DNA of 46,404 bases from Hyphomonas sp. (GTDB lineage Bacteria; Pseudomonadota; Alphaproteobacteria; Caulobacterales; Hyphomonadaceae). Shown here in pieces: positions 23,426 to 33,542 of this stretch (position 1 is its first letter; every line of letters starts with the position of its first letter). A program made the position numbers and the translations under genes. The stretch spans positions 1-46,404 of the forward strand of contig JACKIK010000008.1 in assembly GCA_020638455.1 (NCBI GenBank), in the 5' to 3' direction. The notes under the pieces were generated by a model that was given only the letters and a program-made list of their open reading frames with translations, had not been told where the DNA came from and ran no database searches.

Positions 23426-25684
23426 TTATTCGTCAAATTCAAGTTTCCACACCCCCACATGACCTTCACCGAAGCCCGCTACTAGCTTATTTCCGTCCGG
23501 ACTGAAGCTTGCGGAAATATTGTGCCTCCTGTCGAGGATAGCGACAACAGTTCCAGTTGATGCATTCCAAATTTTCGCACGCTCCGTTCCGTACGGCGAC
23601 GTAGCAATTAGCGCTCCATTTGGACTGAAGGAAGCGGATGCAAATCGGGTTGCTGGCCCATGTGTAAGATCGAGCTCAGCGAGCTCGCCAACAACTTGTC
23701 CATTCGATGCGTTCCAAATCTTTGCCGTCCCGTCTTCCGACGCTGTCACGATAAGCTCTCCATTCGGGCTGAAGTCAGCGGTGCGAACTCCGCGTTCGTG
23801 CCCATTCAGAGTCTTTATTAGGCGACCGCTGGATGCATCCCACACCTTTGCTGTCCCGTCCGCCGACGCGGTAACAATTTGCTTGCCATCGGGATCATGG
23901 CTGAAACTCGCAGACAGAACGACACCCTCGTGACCAGTCAATGTCACGACGACGCGGCCGCTGCGAATTTCCCACACCCTTGCAACATTCTCAGCCGTTG
24001 CGGCTAGTATCCGAGTTCCATCCGGGCTAAAGGACACAGAAAAGCCTTCTAAGGGCCGATTGTCGTCGTTCCCGAGAGCTTTGGTGGGGTTTAGGGTCAT
24101 CAGCGGTCGCCCGCTGGTTGAGTCCCACACTTTAATTTCTCTAGTGCTGGAAATTGTTGCAACCCTGCCACCGTTGGGACTGAACCGGACGGCCCTGATC
24201 GAGACGTTTCCTTGTTTCGCCAATGTCACCAATGGCTGTCCATTTGACGCATCAAATACGGTGGCTCCGTCTGTAGATAGCGCCGCAATCCGATTTCCGT
24301 CTGGGCTAAAATCGACCGAGCTAACAAATAGATAGCCACGATCAGCTTCAATTGATACCACTTCATGTGCGTCCGCTTTGTCTAACCGGTCCAACATTGC
24401 AAGTGCAGACATTGGATCATAGGAGGAAGGCTCCTCCGATGACGACCTTTGAGTAGATGTTTTGTACTCTGGTTCTGTGCTGGCATACGGCTCACCCGAA
24501 GATATTTGGCTTCGGGCTTCCTCGGAGCCGAAACTGTGGGCGCTCGCCGTAGAATTACTACTTGCTGCGGCGGAAGCAGGCATGCTGTCAGCAGTTGGTG
24601 CAGAATCAGCAGGGGGTATCGACACCTCTGGCAGGGACGCCGACTCTAGTGTTGCAATCTGCTGGCTCACTAACTGTCGACTTCGGCTTTCGGGGAACTG
24701 ATCCAGGAATGCCTGCAATTGGGACACGTCGCCTGAGTCCAGGGCTTGGCCGAGGGCAACGGCTTCGTCACTGGGCAAGGAGGTTTCTGCATTCCTCCGC
24801 TTGCATCCGCCTGCAAAACAGATGTCTTCGTTCAATCCGTCTGCGGAGAAAGGAAGGCGTCCGCCGGGCCGGCGACTGGCCACTTTTCGGAGGGCCAGTG
24901 TGAAGGCCCGGTCGGCCGTCTGGCCGGGCTGGACGATCTGCTCGGCGAGGGCCTCGGAGAATAGCCCGTCATCCGGTGTGGTTGCGCCGTCGGCGGTGGC
25001 GAAGGCGATGTAAACGCCGGAACGGCGGGGCACCTGGACCATGCCCTTGTCGGCCGCTCCGCCCTTGGACGACGTGATCGGCAGCGTGTTGCGGCAGGCA
25101 TCCGACACAATGAATACCGCCTTGGCGTTCGCCAGCGCCAGCGAGTCGACGATGCCGGAAACGGGAACACCCAGAATGGGCAATTGCTCGGCCCCCGTCA
25201 CGGACGTCTTCGCGGGGATCAGGTAGTTCTCTCGTTTGCCCTCTTTTTCCGCTGACCCGCCATGGCCGGAGTAGTAGAAGAACCCCACGGATCCCCGGCC
25301 ACTGGCGCGCAGCAAGGAGGCGAATTCTGCCACGGCCTGGTTCATTTCGGACTGGTTGGCGTTGGGCAGCGTCTTGATATTGGCGGATGGAAATCCGGCC
25401 TGCTTCAACGCGGCGGCCATGCGGGCGACATCTTCGTGCGGCTTCTTCAGCCGGCCGACAACCGAGGGATAGTCTTCATTGGCAATCAGCAGCGCGTAGC
25501 GGACTTCTTTCACCTCTTCGGGCGCCGTGGATGGCTCGGCATCCGGCGCAGGTGCGGACGAGCGCGACACGACCGGTTCGTCCCGGTCAAGCAGCGCGGA
25601 GAGGTCCGGCTTAGCAACAAAGTAATAGGCGCCAAGGCCCGCGATCGCGATCACAACGAAAAATGCACTGACCCACTTCAGCAT
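23426..25684 (-). CDS. Membrane-anchored caspase-like (C14) protease with seven WD40 repeats
   Basis: This is a 752-residue protein. Residues 5-23 form a single membrane anchor, followed by a Pro/Ala/Ser linker. A caspase-like p20 domain starts at about 61 (VRYALLIANEDYP), with catalytic His-141 in YYSGHGG and Cys-197 in VSDACRN; a p10-like part runs to about 300. A helical segment (about 320-360) and a Ser-rich linker (360-440) precede seven WD40 repeats (about 447-752), each with FSP.G and a terminal VWD/IWN. The topology probably places protease and propeller in the periplasm (inference). ATG 25684 follows GGAGGAAGGGAG. The WD40 half is far less GC-rich than the protease half. Such orthocaspases have been linked to signalling, self-killing and defence; the role here is unknown. 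Confidence 0.93.
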   Translation of the reverse strand: MLKWVSAFFVVIAIAGLGAYYFVAKPDLSALLDRDEPVVSRSSAPAPDAEPSTAPEEVKEVRYALLIANEDYPSVVGRLKKPHEDVARMAAALKQAGFPSANIKTLPNANQSEMNQAVAEFASLLRASGRGSVGFFYYSGHGGSAEKEGKRENYLIPAKTSVTGAEQLPILGVPVSGIVDSLALANAKAVFIVSDACRNTLPITSSKGGAADKGMVQVPRRSGVYIAFATADGATTPDDGLFSEALAEQIVQPGQTADRAFTLALRKVASRRPGGRLPFSADGLNEDICFAGGCKRRNAETSLPSDEAVALGQALDSGDVSQLQAFLDQFPESRSRQLVSQQIATLESASLPEVSIPPADSAPTADSMPASAAASSNSTASAHSFGSEEARSQISSGEPYASTEPEYKTSTQRSSSEEPSSYDPMSALAMLDRLDKADAHEVVSIEADRGYLFVSSVDFSPDGNRIAALSTDGATVFDASNGQPLVTLAKQGNVSIRAVRFSPNGGRVATISSTREIKVWDSTSGRPLMTLNPTKALGNDDNRPLEGFSVSFSPDGTRILAATAENVARVWEIRSGRVVVTLTGHEGVVLSASFSHDPDGKQIVTASADGTAKVWDASSGRLIKTLNGHERGVRTADFSPNGELIVTASEDGTAKIWNASNGQVVGELAELDLTHGPATRFASASFSPNGALIATSPYGTERAKIWNASTGTVVAILDRRHNISASFSPDGNKLVAGFGEGHVGVWKLEFDE

Positions 25685-25805
25685 GGCGCTCCCTTCCTCC
25701 CGTCCGGAGTCCATATCCCGGCGGTCAGAGTTGCCGCTTTAAGGTAGCATGGCAACCCCGGATTGGCCTGCATTCGCCCCGCCGCGTCGCGGGCGGGCGC
25801 GGAGT

Positions 25806-26621
25806 TCAGCCGATGCGGGCGCTGCCGCCGCCATCGACCGGCAGGATGGCGCCGGTGATGAAGCGAGCCTCGTCGCTGGCGAGGAACAGGGCCGCGTGGG
25901 CCGTGTCCCAGCCATTGCCCATGAAGCCCATCGGCACGCGCGCCGCGCGTTCCCTGCGCAGGTCGTCTTCCGGAATGCCCCGCATGGCAGAGATGCCGCG
26001 GATCGCCATGGGCGTGTCCATCAGGCCGGGCGTGATGGCGTTGCAGCGCACACCGCGTTTCGCACCGGCCATGGCGACGCTCAGCGTCATCCGGTTCATG
26101 CCGGCCTTGGACACTTCGTAGGCCATCTGGAATCCGCCCGCGATCGAGGCGAGCGAGGAGATGTTCACGATGGCGCCCGCGCGGCGCTCGAGCATGCCTG
26201 GCATGACCGCTTTCGTCACCAGCCAGGCGCCCTTCAGGTTCACCTGAAGCGTATGATCAAACGCTTCCTCGGTGAGCTTGTGCGGCGGGCCGTCACCCCG
26301 CTCGCCGATGCCGACATTGTTGACGAGGACGTCCGGCGGGCCGAACGCATCGACGGCGGCTTCGGCAATCGCATCGGCTTCGTCCGGCTGGCTGACATCG
26401 GCCGCGAACGGTTGCGCGGCGCCGCCCTCGGCGTGGATCTCCGCCGCGGTGGACCCGGCGCGCGCCGCATCCCGGTCGACACAGAGGACGCGGGCGCCTG
26501 CGCGAGCAAACAGGAGGGCGATGGCCTTGCCGTTGCCGATCGTGTCGCCGGGGGTCTGGCCGGCGCCGCAGACAATGGCCGTCTTGCCCTGCAGCCGCCC
26601 CGTCACGTCACCAAGGCTCAT
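25806..26621 (-). CDS. SDR family NAD(P)-dependent oxidoreductase
   Basis: This 271-residue short-chain dehydrogenase has the Rossmann signature GKTAIVCGAGQTPGDTIGNG near residues 12-31 (a slightly lengthened glycine loop), NNVGIGE as the usual NNAG-like motif, the catalytic Ser in IVNISSLAS, Tyr-Lys in YEVSK, and the C-terminal ITGAILPVDGGG. It would oxidise or reduce an alcohol or ketone; the substrate is unknown. Its ATG overlaps the TGA of the upstream carboxymuconolactone-decarboxylase-family gene (ATGA at 26618-26621), so the two are translationally coupled and may act in one catabolic step series. Confidence 0.92.
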   Translation of the reverse strand: MSLGDVTGRLQGKTAIVCGAGQTPGDTIGNGKAIALLFARAGARVLCVDRDAARAGSTAAEIHAEGGAAQPFAADVSQPDEADAIAEAAVDAFGPPDVLVNNVGIGERGDGPPHKLTEEAFDHTLQVNLKGAWLVTKAVMPGMLERRAGAIVNISSLASIAGGFQMAYEVSKAGMNRMTLSVAMAGAKRGVRCNAITPGLMDTPMAIRGISAMRGIPEDDLRRERAARVPMGFMGNGWDTAHAALFLASDEARFITGAILPVDGGGSARIG

Positions 26622-27178
26622 CTGGCGAGGTCCGGGTCGAGGGTCAGGTCGTCGTCGAGCTGGATGCCGAAGGAATTGAGCATCATCGAAACCTGGGTGT
26701 ACTGGCCGACGGTCATGACGAGGTCCATGCGCTGCTTCTCGTTCAGGCCGGACAGGGCCGCCCAGGTGGCATCCGTGATGAAGGCGTCGGAGGTGAGTTC
26801 GTCGGTCGCCTGCAGCAGGGCCTTGTCGCCCTCGCTCCAGCCGGGCGCGTCAGGCCCGGCCTTGATGCGGGCGATCTCTTCCGGGGTCAGGCCGCACTGC
26901 AGGCCGATCCGCTCATGCTGGGCCCATTCATAGCCGGCTTTCCAGTTGAAGCCGGTGCGCAGGATCACGAGTTCGCGGTCGCGGGCGCTGAGGCTGTTGC
27001 GGTCCGACAGGACATAGCCGCCCCAGTGCATGAACGCCTTGTAGGCCTTGGGAGCCTTCGCCAGTGTCCTGAAAATATTATAGACGGGGCCGGTGAACCG
27101 GTCGCCGAGCAGCTTGCGCTGGTCCTCGGTAATCTCCGAATCTGCAAGCGGTGCGATGCGTGGGGCTTTCAGTCTCAT
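26618..27178 (-). CDS. Carboxymuconolactone decarboxylase (CMD/AhpD-fold) family protein
   Basis: This 186-residue protein has the CMD fold: helices with VYNIFRTLAKAPKAYKAFMHWG, then LSARDRELVILRTGFNWKAGYEWAQHERIG, where the E..QH pattern matches the family core (AhpD-type CxxC is absent). It is therefore more likely a decarboxylase/hydrolase-like or unassigned CMD-family member than a peroxidase partner. GGGAGG precedes the ATG at 27178. It overlaps the following SDR gene by four bases. The pairing of CMD-family and SDR genes is common in degradation loci for aromatic, terpenoid or steroid-like compounds, but no substrate can be named. Confidence 0.85.
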   Translation of the reverse strand: MRLKAPRIAPLADSEITEDQRKLLGDRFTGPVYNIFRTLAKAPKAYKAFMHWGGYVLSDRNSLSARDRELVILRTGFNWKAGYEWAQHERIGLQCGLTPEEIARIKAGPDAPGWSEGDKALLQATDELTSDAFITDATWAALSGLNEKQRMDLVMTVGQYTQVSMMLNSFGIQLDDDLTLDPDLAR

Positions 27179-27261
27179 GGCGGTGCCTCCCGGTCTATTG
27201 GCGGTCTTTTCTGACCGGAACTAAACGCGTTCGGCGCGGCGCCCGCAAGCGGGACGCGGCG

Positions 27262-27576
27262 TCAGCCCCGCTCCAGGCGCGCCTGCATCAGGCAGAGCCA
27301 GGCGTGCTGCCGGTGGACCATGGAAATCAGGTCAGCCTCGTCGCCCTCTTCGACCAACCGGTCCAGCCAGAGGCCGAGGACGCGGGTGTGGGAGTCCATC
27401 CAGTCTTTCAGGAGATCGTGGCGGGCCATGCGCGTGATCCCGGTGTCAGTATCCGTGATCGTAGTGTGATCCTGCGTGATCACCGGTGACCCTGCGGACC
27501 CGCTGCGGTGGCCCTCCTGCAGGCTGACCGGCTCTGCCGGCGGAACGAGCTTCAGGACAAGTCCGGACTGTCTCAT
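27262..27576 (-). CDS. Hypothetical protein behind a Fur-like box
   Basis: This 104-residue protein is of no recognised family. The N-terminus (MRQSGLVLKLVPPAEPVSLQ) is followed by a low-complexity middle rich in Thr/Asp (about residues 30-55, with a TDTDTG element that also occurs in glnE), then a helical C-terminus (DLLKDWMDSHTRVLGLWLDRL...). No signal peptide is seen. ATG 27576 is preferred because GGAG lies 7 bases upstream; in-frame ATGs further up fall in the regulatory dyad. A Fur-like box and a long inverted repeat that covers the ribosome-binding site lie directly upstream, suggesting an iron-regulated gene with possible translational control. Divergent from mutA. Confidence 0.65.
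   Translation of the reverse strand: MRQSGLVLKLVPPAEPVSLQEGHRSGSAGSPVITQDHTTITDTDTGITRMARHDLLKDWMDSHTRVLGLWLDRLVEEGDEADLISMVHRQHAWLCLMQARLERG
27443..27460 (-). repeat. Copy A of a short dispersed in-frame repeat
   Basis: On the coding strand this 18-mer reads GATCACGGATACTGACAC and encodes the TDTDT part of the hypothetical protein. A copy differing at one base is in glnE at 37767-37784. Around copy A, GATCAC recurs four times within about 60 bases. Confidence 0.7.
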
Positions 27577-27625
27577 GGCCATCTCCAATTTGCGACTCAT
27601 TCTCATTCGCATATTGGAGATGGCC
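27577..27625 (-). promoter_or_regulatory. Fur-like box nested in a perfect 13-bp inverted repeat
   Basis: Outer arms GGCCATCTCCAAT (27577-27589) and ATTGGAGATGGCC (27613-27625) are perfect complements. Between them lies an inner dyad TGCGA...TCGCA (27591-27611); its 19-base core on the minus strand, GCGAATGAGAATGAGTCGC, matches the classical Fur consensus at 12 of 19 positions by my alignment. In a minus-strand transcript the proximal arm contains the GGAG of the gene starting at 27576, so the hairpin would bury the ribosome-binding site. Confidence 0.6.
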
Positions 27626-27685
27626 CGTCAAGAAGACGGCGGACGAAGGGCCGCGGAAGTACCGCTAAGGAATAGGTTCACATCT

Positions 27686-27697
27686 GCAAAACTTTGC
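27686..27697 (+). promoter_or_regulatory. GCAAA-N2-TTTGC dyad before methylmalonyl-CoA mutase
   Basis: A perfect 12-bp dyad GCAAAACTTTGC ends 17 bases before the mutA ATG. TTTGC/GCAAA half-sites are what I recall for short-chain acyl-CoA regulators (ScfR family, for example PccR and RamB), which control propionyl-CoA genes. The match and location are suggestive only. Confidence 0.4.
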
Positions 27698-27714
27698 GCC
27701 AGAAACGCGCCATC

Positions 27715-29640
27715 ATGGCAGACGACATCCTCCCCCTTTCCTCCACCTTCCCGGACGCGACCGAAGCCGAATGGCTGGCCACTGTCGAAAAGGCCCTCAA
27801 GGGCCGCGGCCTCGACGCCATCACGCGCATGACGGCCGACGGACTGAAGATCCGCCCGCTGTACCGGGAAGACGACGTCCCCACCGCCGGCGACCCGCTC
27901 GGCACACCGGGCGCTGCACCTTACCTCCGGGGCCCGACAGCGGCGCCGAATCCCTGGCTGCCGTGGGACATCCGGCAGGCCTTCACGCACACCTCCGCGG
28001 CCATCACCAATGCCGAAATCCTGCGTGACCTCGAGCGCGGCGTCTCGTCCATCGAACTGGTGGTCGATTCGACCGGCCGGCACGGCGTCCAGCTGTGCGA
28101 TGCGGAGGATTTCGACACCGCCCTGCACGGCGTCGATGCCTCGGTGGCGACGATCGCACTCGATTCAGTCGGCGGCATGGGCTCGCGCGTCGCGGCACTG
28201 CTGGGCGAATGGGCCGAACGGCAGGACATCCCGGCGGAGCAGAAACTGGATTTCAACATGGACCCGCTCGGCACGCTGGCGCGGACCGGCCTGATCCAGG
28301 GCGGGCTCAACGCCGCGTTCAGCAAAGTGGCCGAACTCTGCAAGCCGCTCTCCCGCAAATTCCCGCACGCCAACCTGCTGCGCGTGGACGCACGCATGGT
28401 ACATGAGGCCGGCGGATCGGAAGCGCAGGAACTCGGCGCGCTGATGGCGTCTGCGGTCGACACGCTGCGCCGCCTGGAGCACCGGATCGATTCAGCACAT
28501 GCGGCCGAGAAGATGATCTTTGCCGTCGCGCTGGATGCCAATTACGGCATCGGCGTTGCCAAGCTGCGCGCCGCGCGCCGCCTCTGGGCGCGTATCCAGG
28601 AAGTGCTGAAGCTGGACATCCATCCGATGCGCCTGCAGGCCACCACCTCGGCCCGGATGCTGACCCGCTACGATCCGTGGACGAACATGCTGCGCAATAC
28701 GGCGGCCACTTTTGCCGGCGCCATTGGCGGGGCCGACATCATCACGGTACGCGCCTTCAACGAGCCGCTCGGCACGCCGGAGGAACTCGGCCGCCGGATT
28801 GCGCGCAACACGCAGATCATCGCCATGGAGGAAAGCCAGCTCGGCCGCGTGGCGGACCCGACCGGCGGGGCCTGGTTCACAGAATCCTTCGCCAATGAAC
28901 TGGCTGAAGCCGCCTGGGGAGAATTCCGGCAGATCGAATCGGAAGGCGGCTTCGGCGCCTCCCTGATTGCCGGCGCCCTGCAGGACCGTGTCAGTGAAGT
29001 ACGCGAGGCGCGCGACAAGGACATTGCCCGCCGGAAGATCCCGGTGACGGGCGTCTCCGAATTCCCGCTGCTGGACGAAGTCGCTGCGCCGGTGGCCGAG
29101 CCGTTCCCGCCGCGCGCCAATGCGGCCGTCAGCGATGCGGCTCTCAACGCGTTCGTGCCGGGCGGCTTCCCGGAGCCGGGTGCCGATGCAGACGCGCCGG
29201 CGCTGGCACCGATCCGGCTGGCCGCCGCGTTCGAAACGCTGCGCGACCACGCCGCCGCCGCGGCAAAGGAACCGGCCATCTTCCTCGCGACGCTGGGGCC
29301 GCTGGCCGAGTTCACCGCGCGTGCGGATTTCGCGCGCAACCTGTTCGCTGCGGGCGGCCTCACCGCCAAGGAAGCACCCGTTCCGCCGGCCTCACCCGCC
29401 GAGATCGCCGCGGCGTTCCGGGCCTCGGGCTGCCGCATCGCCTGTATCTGCGGAACCGACAAGCGCTATACGGAAGAGGCCGACGCCGCCGCGGCGGCCC
29501 TGAAGGACGCAGGCGTCCAGCGCATCTGGCTGGCCGGCAAGCACGAAGGCGGTGGCATCGACTCGAACATCTTCATGGGCTGTGATGTGCTGCAGGCGCT
29601 CACCCTCGCACACGCGGAACTCGGTATCGGAAAGGACTAG
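27715..29640 (+). CDS. mutA: Methylmalonyl-CoA mutase, small (beta) subunit
   Basis: This 641-residue protein has the TIM-barrel acyl-CoA mutase domain (about residues 20-450; WDIRQAFTHTSAAITNAEIL, QATTSARMLTRYDPWTNMLR). Its C-terminal cobalamin-like domain (about 490-635) lacks the DxHxxG cobalt-ligand motif, as expected for the non-catalytic small subunit. With MutB it forms the heterodimer that converts (R)-methylmalonyl-CoA to succinyl-CoA in propionyl-CoA, odd-chain fatty acid and branched amino acid breakdown. ATG 27715 is used; an upstream in-frame TTG at 27694 is unlikely. The Shine-Dalgarno is weak. It is separated from mutB by a small lipoprotein gene, all on the plus strand. Confidence 0.94.
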   Translation: MADDILPLSSTFPDATEAEWLATVEKALKGRGLDAITRMTADGLKIRPLYREDDVPTAGDPLGTPGAAPYLRGPTAAPNPWLPWDIRQAFTHTSAAITNAEILRDLERGVSSIELVVDSTGRHGVQLCDAEDFDTALHGVDASVATIALDSVGGMGSRVAALLGEWAERQDIPAEQKLDFNMDPLGTLARTGLIQGGLNAAFSKVAELCKPLSRKFPHANLLRVDARMVHEAGGSEAQELGALMASAVDTLRRLEHRIDSAHAAEKMIFAVALDANYGIGVAKLRAARRLWARIQEVLKLDIHPMRLQATTSARMLTRYDPWTNMLRNTAATFAGAIGGADIITVRAFNEPLGTPEELGRRIARNTQIIAMEESQLGRVADPTGGAWFTESFANELAEAAWGEFRQIESEGGFGASLIAGALQDRVSEVREARDKDIARRKIPVTGVSEFPLLDEVAAPVAEPFPPRANAAVSDAALNAFVPGGFPEPGADADAPALAPIRLAAAFETLRDHAAAAAKEPAIFLATLGPLAEFTARADFARNLFAAGGLTAKEAPVPPASPAEIAAAFRASGCRIACICGTDKRYTEEADAAAAALKDAGVQRIWLAGKHEGGGIDSNIFMGCDVLQALTLAHAELGIGKD

Positions 29641-29687
29641 CCCTGCGCAGTACGCGGCTCCCGCTGGACAGGACGGAGGAACAAGGC

Positions 29688-30218
29688 ATGAGACAGATAC
29701 TCGCAGCCGCTGCGTGCCTCGCCGCAATGGGCGCTTTCGTCCCCGGACTGACGGCGTGCAGCAAGCAGAAGCCGGAGCCAGCCAGGACGCACAACCCGGC
29801 TTCGACGCCCGTGAAAGCCGACCCCGGCGACATGATGATAAAGACGTGGAGCTGTTCGACCGACATGTCCGATGGCCCGCTGACGTTCATCATCACGTCC
29901 GAAACGATCCTGTCCCCCGGCGGCCTGTTGCGGGCGCACTACCAGATCCTGCAGTCAGAGCCGGACGGCAAGGTGGATGGCCGGATCGACGCAACCGGCA
30001 CCTGGGCGCACACGGGCGACACGTATTCGGAAACCGTCGATAATATCGAGATGACCGACCTCTTCATCGACGACTCGCGCGCCGTTTCGTCGGCACAGTA
30101 CAGCTTTCTCGACCGCTATGCGAAGATGCTGACCGGCTCTCGCGACTTCCACATCGAAAACCTGCAACCCGACTGGCTCGCCATGACAAGCGACCGCGGC
30201 GCAACGCATTGCTCCTGA
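29688..30218 (+). CDS. Small hypothetical lipoprotein
   Basis: This 176-residue protein has a lipoprotein signal peptide with lipobox GLTAC (Cys-24), a short Pro/Lys linker, and a beta-rich C-terminal region (about residues 45-176) with two cysteines (WSCS near 55 and a penultimate HC) that could form a disulfide. No family is recognised. GGAGG lies upstream of the ATG. It sits between mutA and mutB in the same direction with gaps of 47 and 24 bases, so it is probably transcribed with them, although an envelope lipoprotein has no obvious role in methylmalonyl-CoA metabolism. Confidence 0.78.
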   Translation: MRQILAAAACLAAMGAFVPGLTACSKQKPEPARTHNPASTPVKADPGDMMIKTWSCSTDMSDGPLTFIITSETILSPGGLLRAHYQILQSEPDGKVDGRIDATGTWAHTGDTYSETVDNIEMTDLFIDDSRAVSSAQYSFLDRYAKMLTGSRDFHIENLQPDWLAMTSDRGATHCS

Positions 30219-30242
30219 CCCGGACGGAGACGAAACGACACC

Positions 30243-32402
<2,160 letters not shown>

Positions 32403-32411
32403 GAACCGACA

Positions 32412-32732
32412 ATGCTCATTACCACCACGCCCACCGTCCAGGGTCATGAGATCACGCAATATCACGGCGTCATCTGCGGCGAGGCCGTGATCGGGGCGCA
32501 TCTCGGCAAGGATATCCTGGCGAGCTTCACCAACATCGTCGGCGGGCGGTCGGAAGCCTATGAAAGCACGCTGCGCCAGACGCGCGACGATGCGCTGGCC
32601 GAGCTGGTGGAAGAGGCAAGGAAGCTCGGCGCAAATGCGATTGTGGGGGTGAAATTCGACTACACGGTGATCGGCCAGAACGGGTCGATGATGATGGTGG
32701 CGGTCTCCGGCACGGCGGTGACGCTGGCGTGA
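32412..32732 (+). CDS. YbjQ/UPF0145-type heavy-metal-binding domain protein
   Basis: This 106-residue protein matches the YbjQ family: it starts MLITTTPTVQGHEITQYHGV and contains GEAVIGAHLGKDILASFTN, RDDALAELVEEARKLGANAI and a terminal VGVKFDYTVIG...VSGTAVTL. The family forms pentameric or decameric beta-rich assemblies of unknown biochemical role; the metal-binding label comes from the family name, and no Cys/His cluster is visible here. GGAACC lies a few bases before the ATG. It overlaps the following metallopeptidase-like gene by four bases (GTGA), implying coupling. Confidence 0.88.
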   Translation: MLITTTPTVQGHEITQYHGVICGEAVIGAHLGKDILASFTNIVGGRSEAYESTLRQTRDDALAELVEEARKLGANAIVGVKFDYTVIGQNGSMMMVAVSGTAVTLA

Positions 32733-33133
32733 GCGCGCTGCCCGGCACCGCACCGTCTGCGGAAGACATTCTCGACGCGGCCGAGGCCTGCCTCGGACGC
32801 CTGCCGGAACACATGCAGGCGGCCGCAAGTGCTGTTCGGATCATTGTCGAGGATTTCGCCGAAGACGAGATCCTCGACGAGATGCACATCGACGACCCGC
32901 TGGACCTGTCGGGCCTGTATTCCGGCGTGCCGCTGATCCACGAAAGCGTGACACATCCCTCGACGCAGGCGCCGCTGGTGTTCCTCTACCGCATGCCGAT
33001 CCTGTTCGAGTGGGCCGCGCGCGGCGACGTCACGCTGGAGGAGTTGGTGGCGCATGTCGTGATCCACGAATACGGCCACCATTTCGGCTGGTCCGACGAG
33101 GAGATGCACCGCATCCTCGATGGCATGGACTGA
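32729..33133 (+). CDS. Zincin-like metallopeptidase family protein
   Basis: This 134-residue protein carries a zinc-binding HExxH motif in VVIHEYGHHFGWSDEEM near residues 111-127, with a following GxxD-type acidic residue, which places it among the short zincin-like proteins (metallopeptidase family, PF06262 as I recall). No signal peptide is present, so it appears cytoplasmic. Its function is uncharacterised. The start is GTG 32729, overlapping the YbjQ-family stop in GTGA. The two genes follow mutB directly and could belong to the same transcript. It ends just before the convergent GFA-family gene. Confidence 0.85.
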   Translation: MSALPGTAPSAEDILDAAEACLGRLPEHMQAAASAVRIIVEDFAEDEILDEMHIDDPLDLSGLYSGVPLIHESVTHPSTQAPLVFLYRMPILFEWAARGDVTLEELVAHVVIHEYGHHFGWSDEEMHRILDGMD

Positions 33134-33136
33134 CGC

Positions 33137-33532
33137 CTAGTCTTTCGACTTGTGCGCCAGCGCGCCGGCATTCTTTTCCCAGTTCTGGCCGTCGAACCTG
33201 TTCACCGTCACGTCGAGGTCCTGCCAGTCGTCGAGGCAGCGCCAGGTCACGGCCCGCCCGTCCGGGTTCGAACGCGGGATGTAGAAGCTCTTGATGCCGC
33301 AGGTCCTGCAGAACAGGTGCTTCGCGACGCCCGTGTTGAAGGTGTATTCGGTCAGATTGTCCGCTCCCTGAAGGAGGCGGAAGCGGCTGGCGGGCACGAT
33401 GACGTGGATGTTGCCGCTCATCGCACAGATGGAACAGTTGCAGTCTTCCACTTCGAAGGCATCGGGCAGATCCACCTCGAACCGCACCGCGCCGCAATGG
33501 CAGCCGCCCGAATGGGTCTTCAGTTCCGCCAT
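33137..33532 (-). CDS. GFA (glutathione-dependent formaldehyde-activating enzyme) family protein
   Basis: This 131-residue protein has the zinc-binding cysteine pattern of the GFA/CENP-V family: GGCHCGAVRFEV near residue 10, CNCSICAMSG near 31, and FCRTCGIKSFYIPRSNPDG near 73. The fold binds two zinc ions. True GFA accelerates S-hydroxymethylglutathione formation, but most family members have no verified activity, so only the family is claimed. It lies 10 bases downstream of the amidase gene on the same strand and 3 bases from the convergent zincin gene, leaving almost no intergenic space. Confidence 0.9.
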   Translation of the reverse strand: MAELKTHSGGCHCGAVRFEVDLPDAFEVEDCNCSICAMSGNIHVIVPASRFRLLQGADNLTEYTFNTGVAKHLFCRTCGIKSFYIPRSNPDGRAVTWRCLDDWQDLDVTVNRFDGQNWEKNAGALAHKSKD

Positions 33533-33542
33533 GCCGCGCCCC

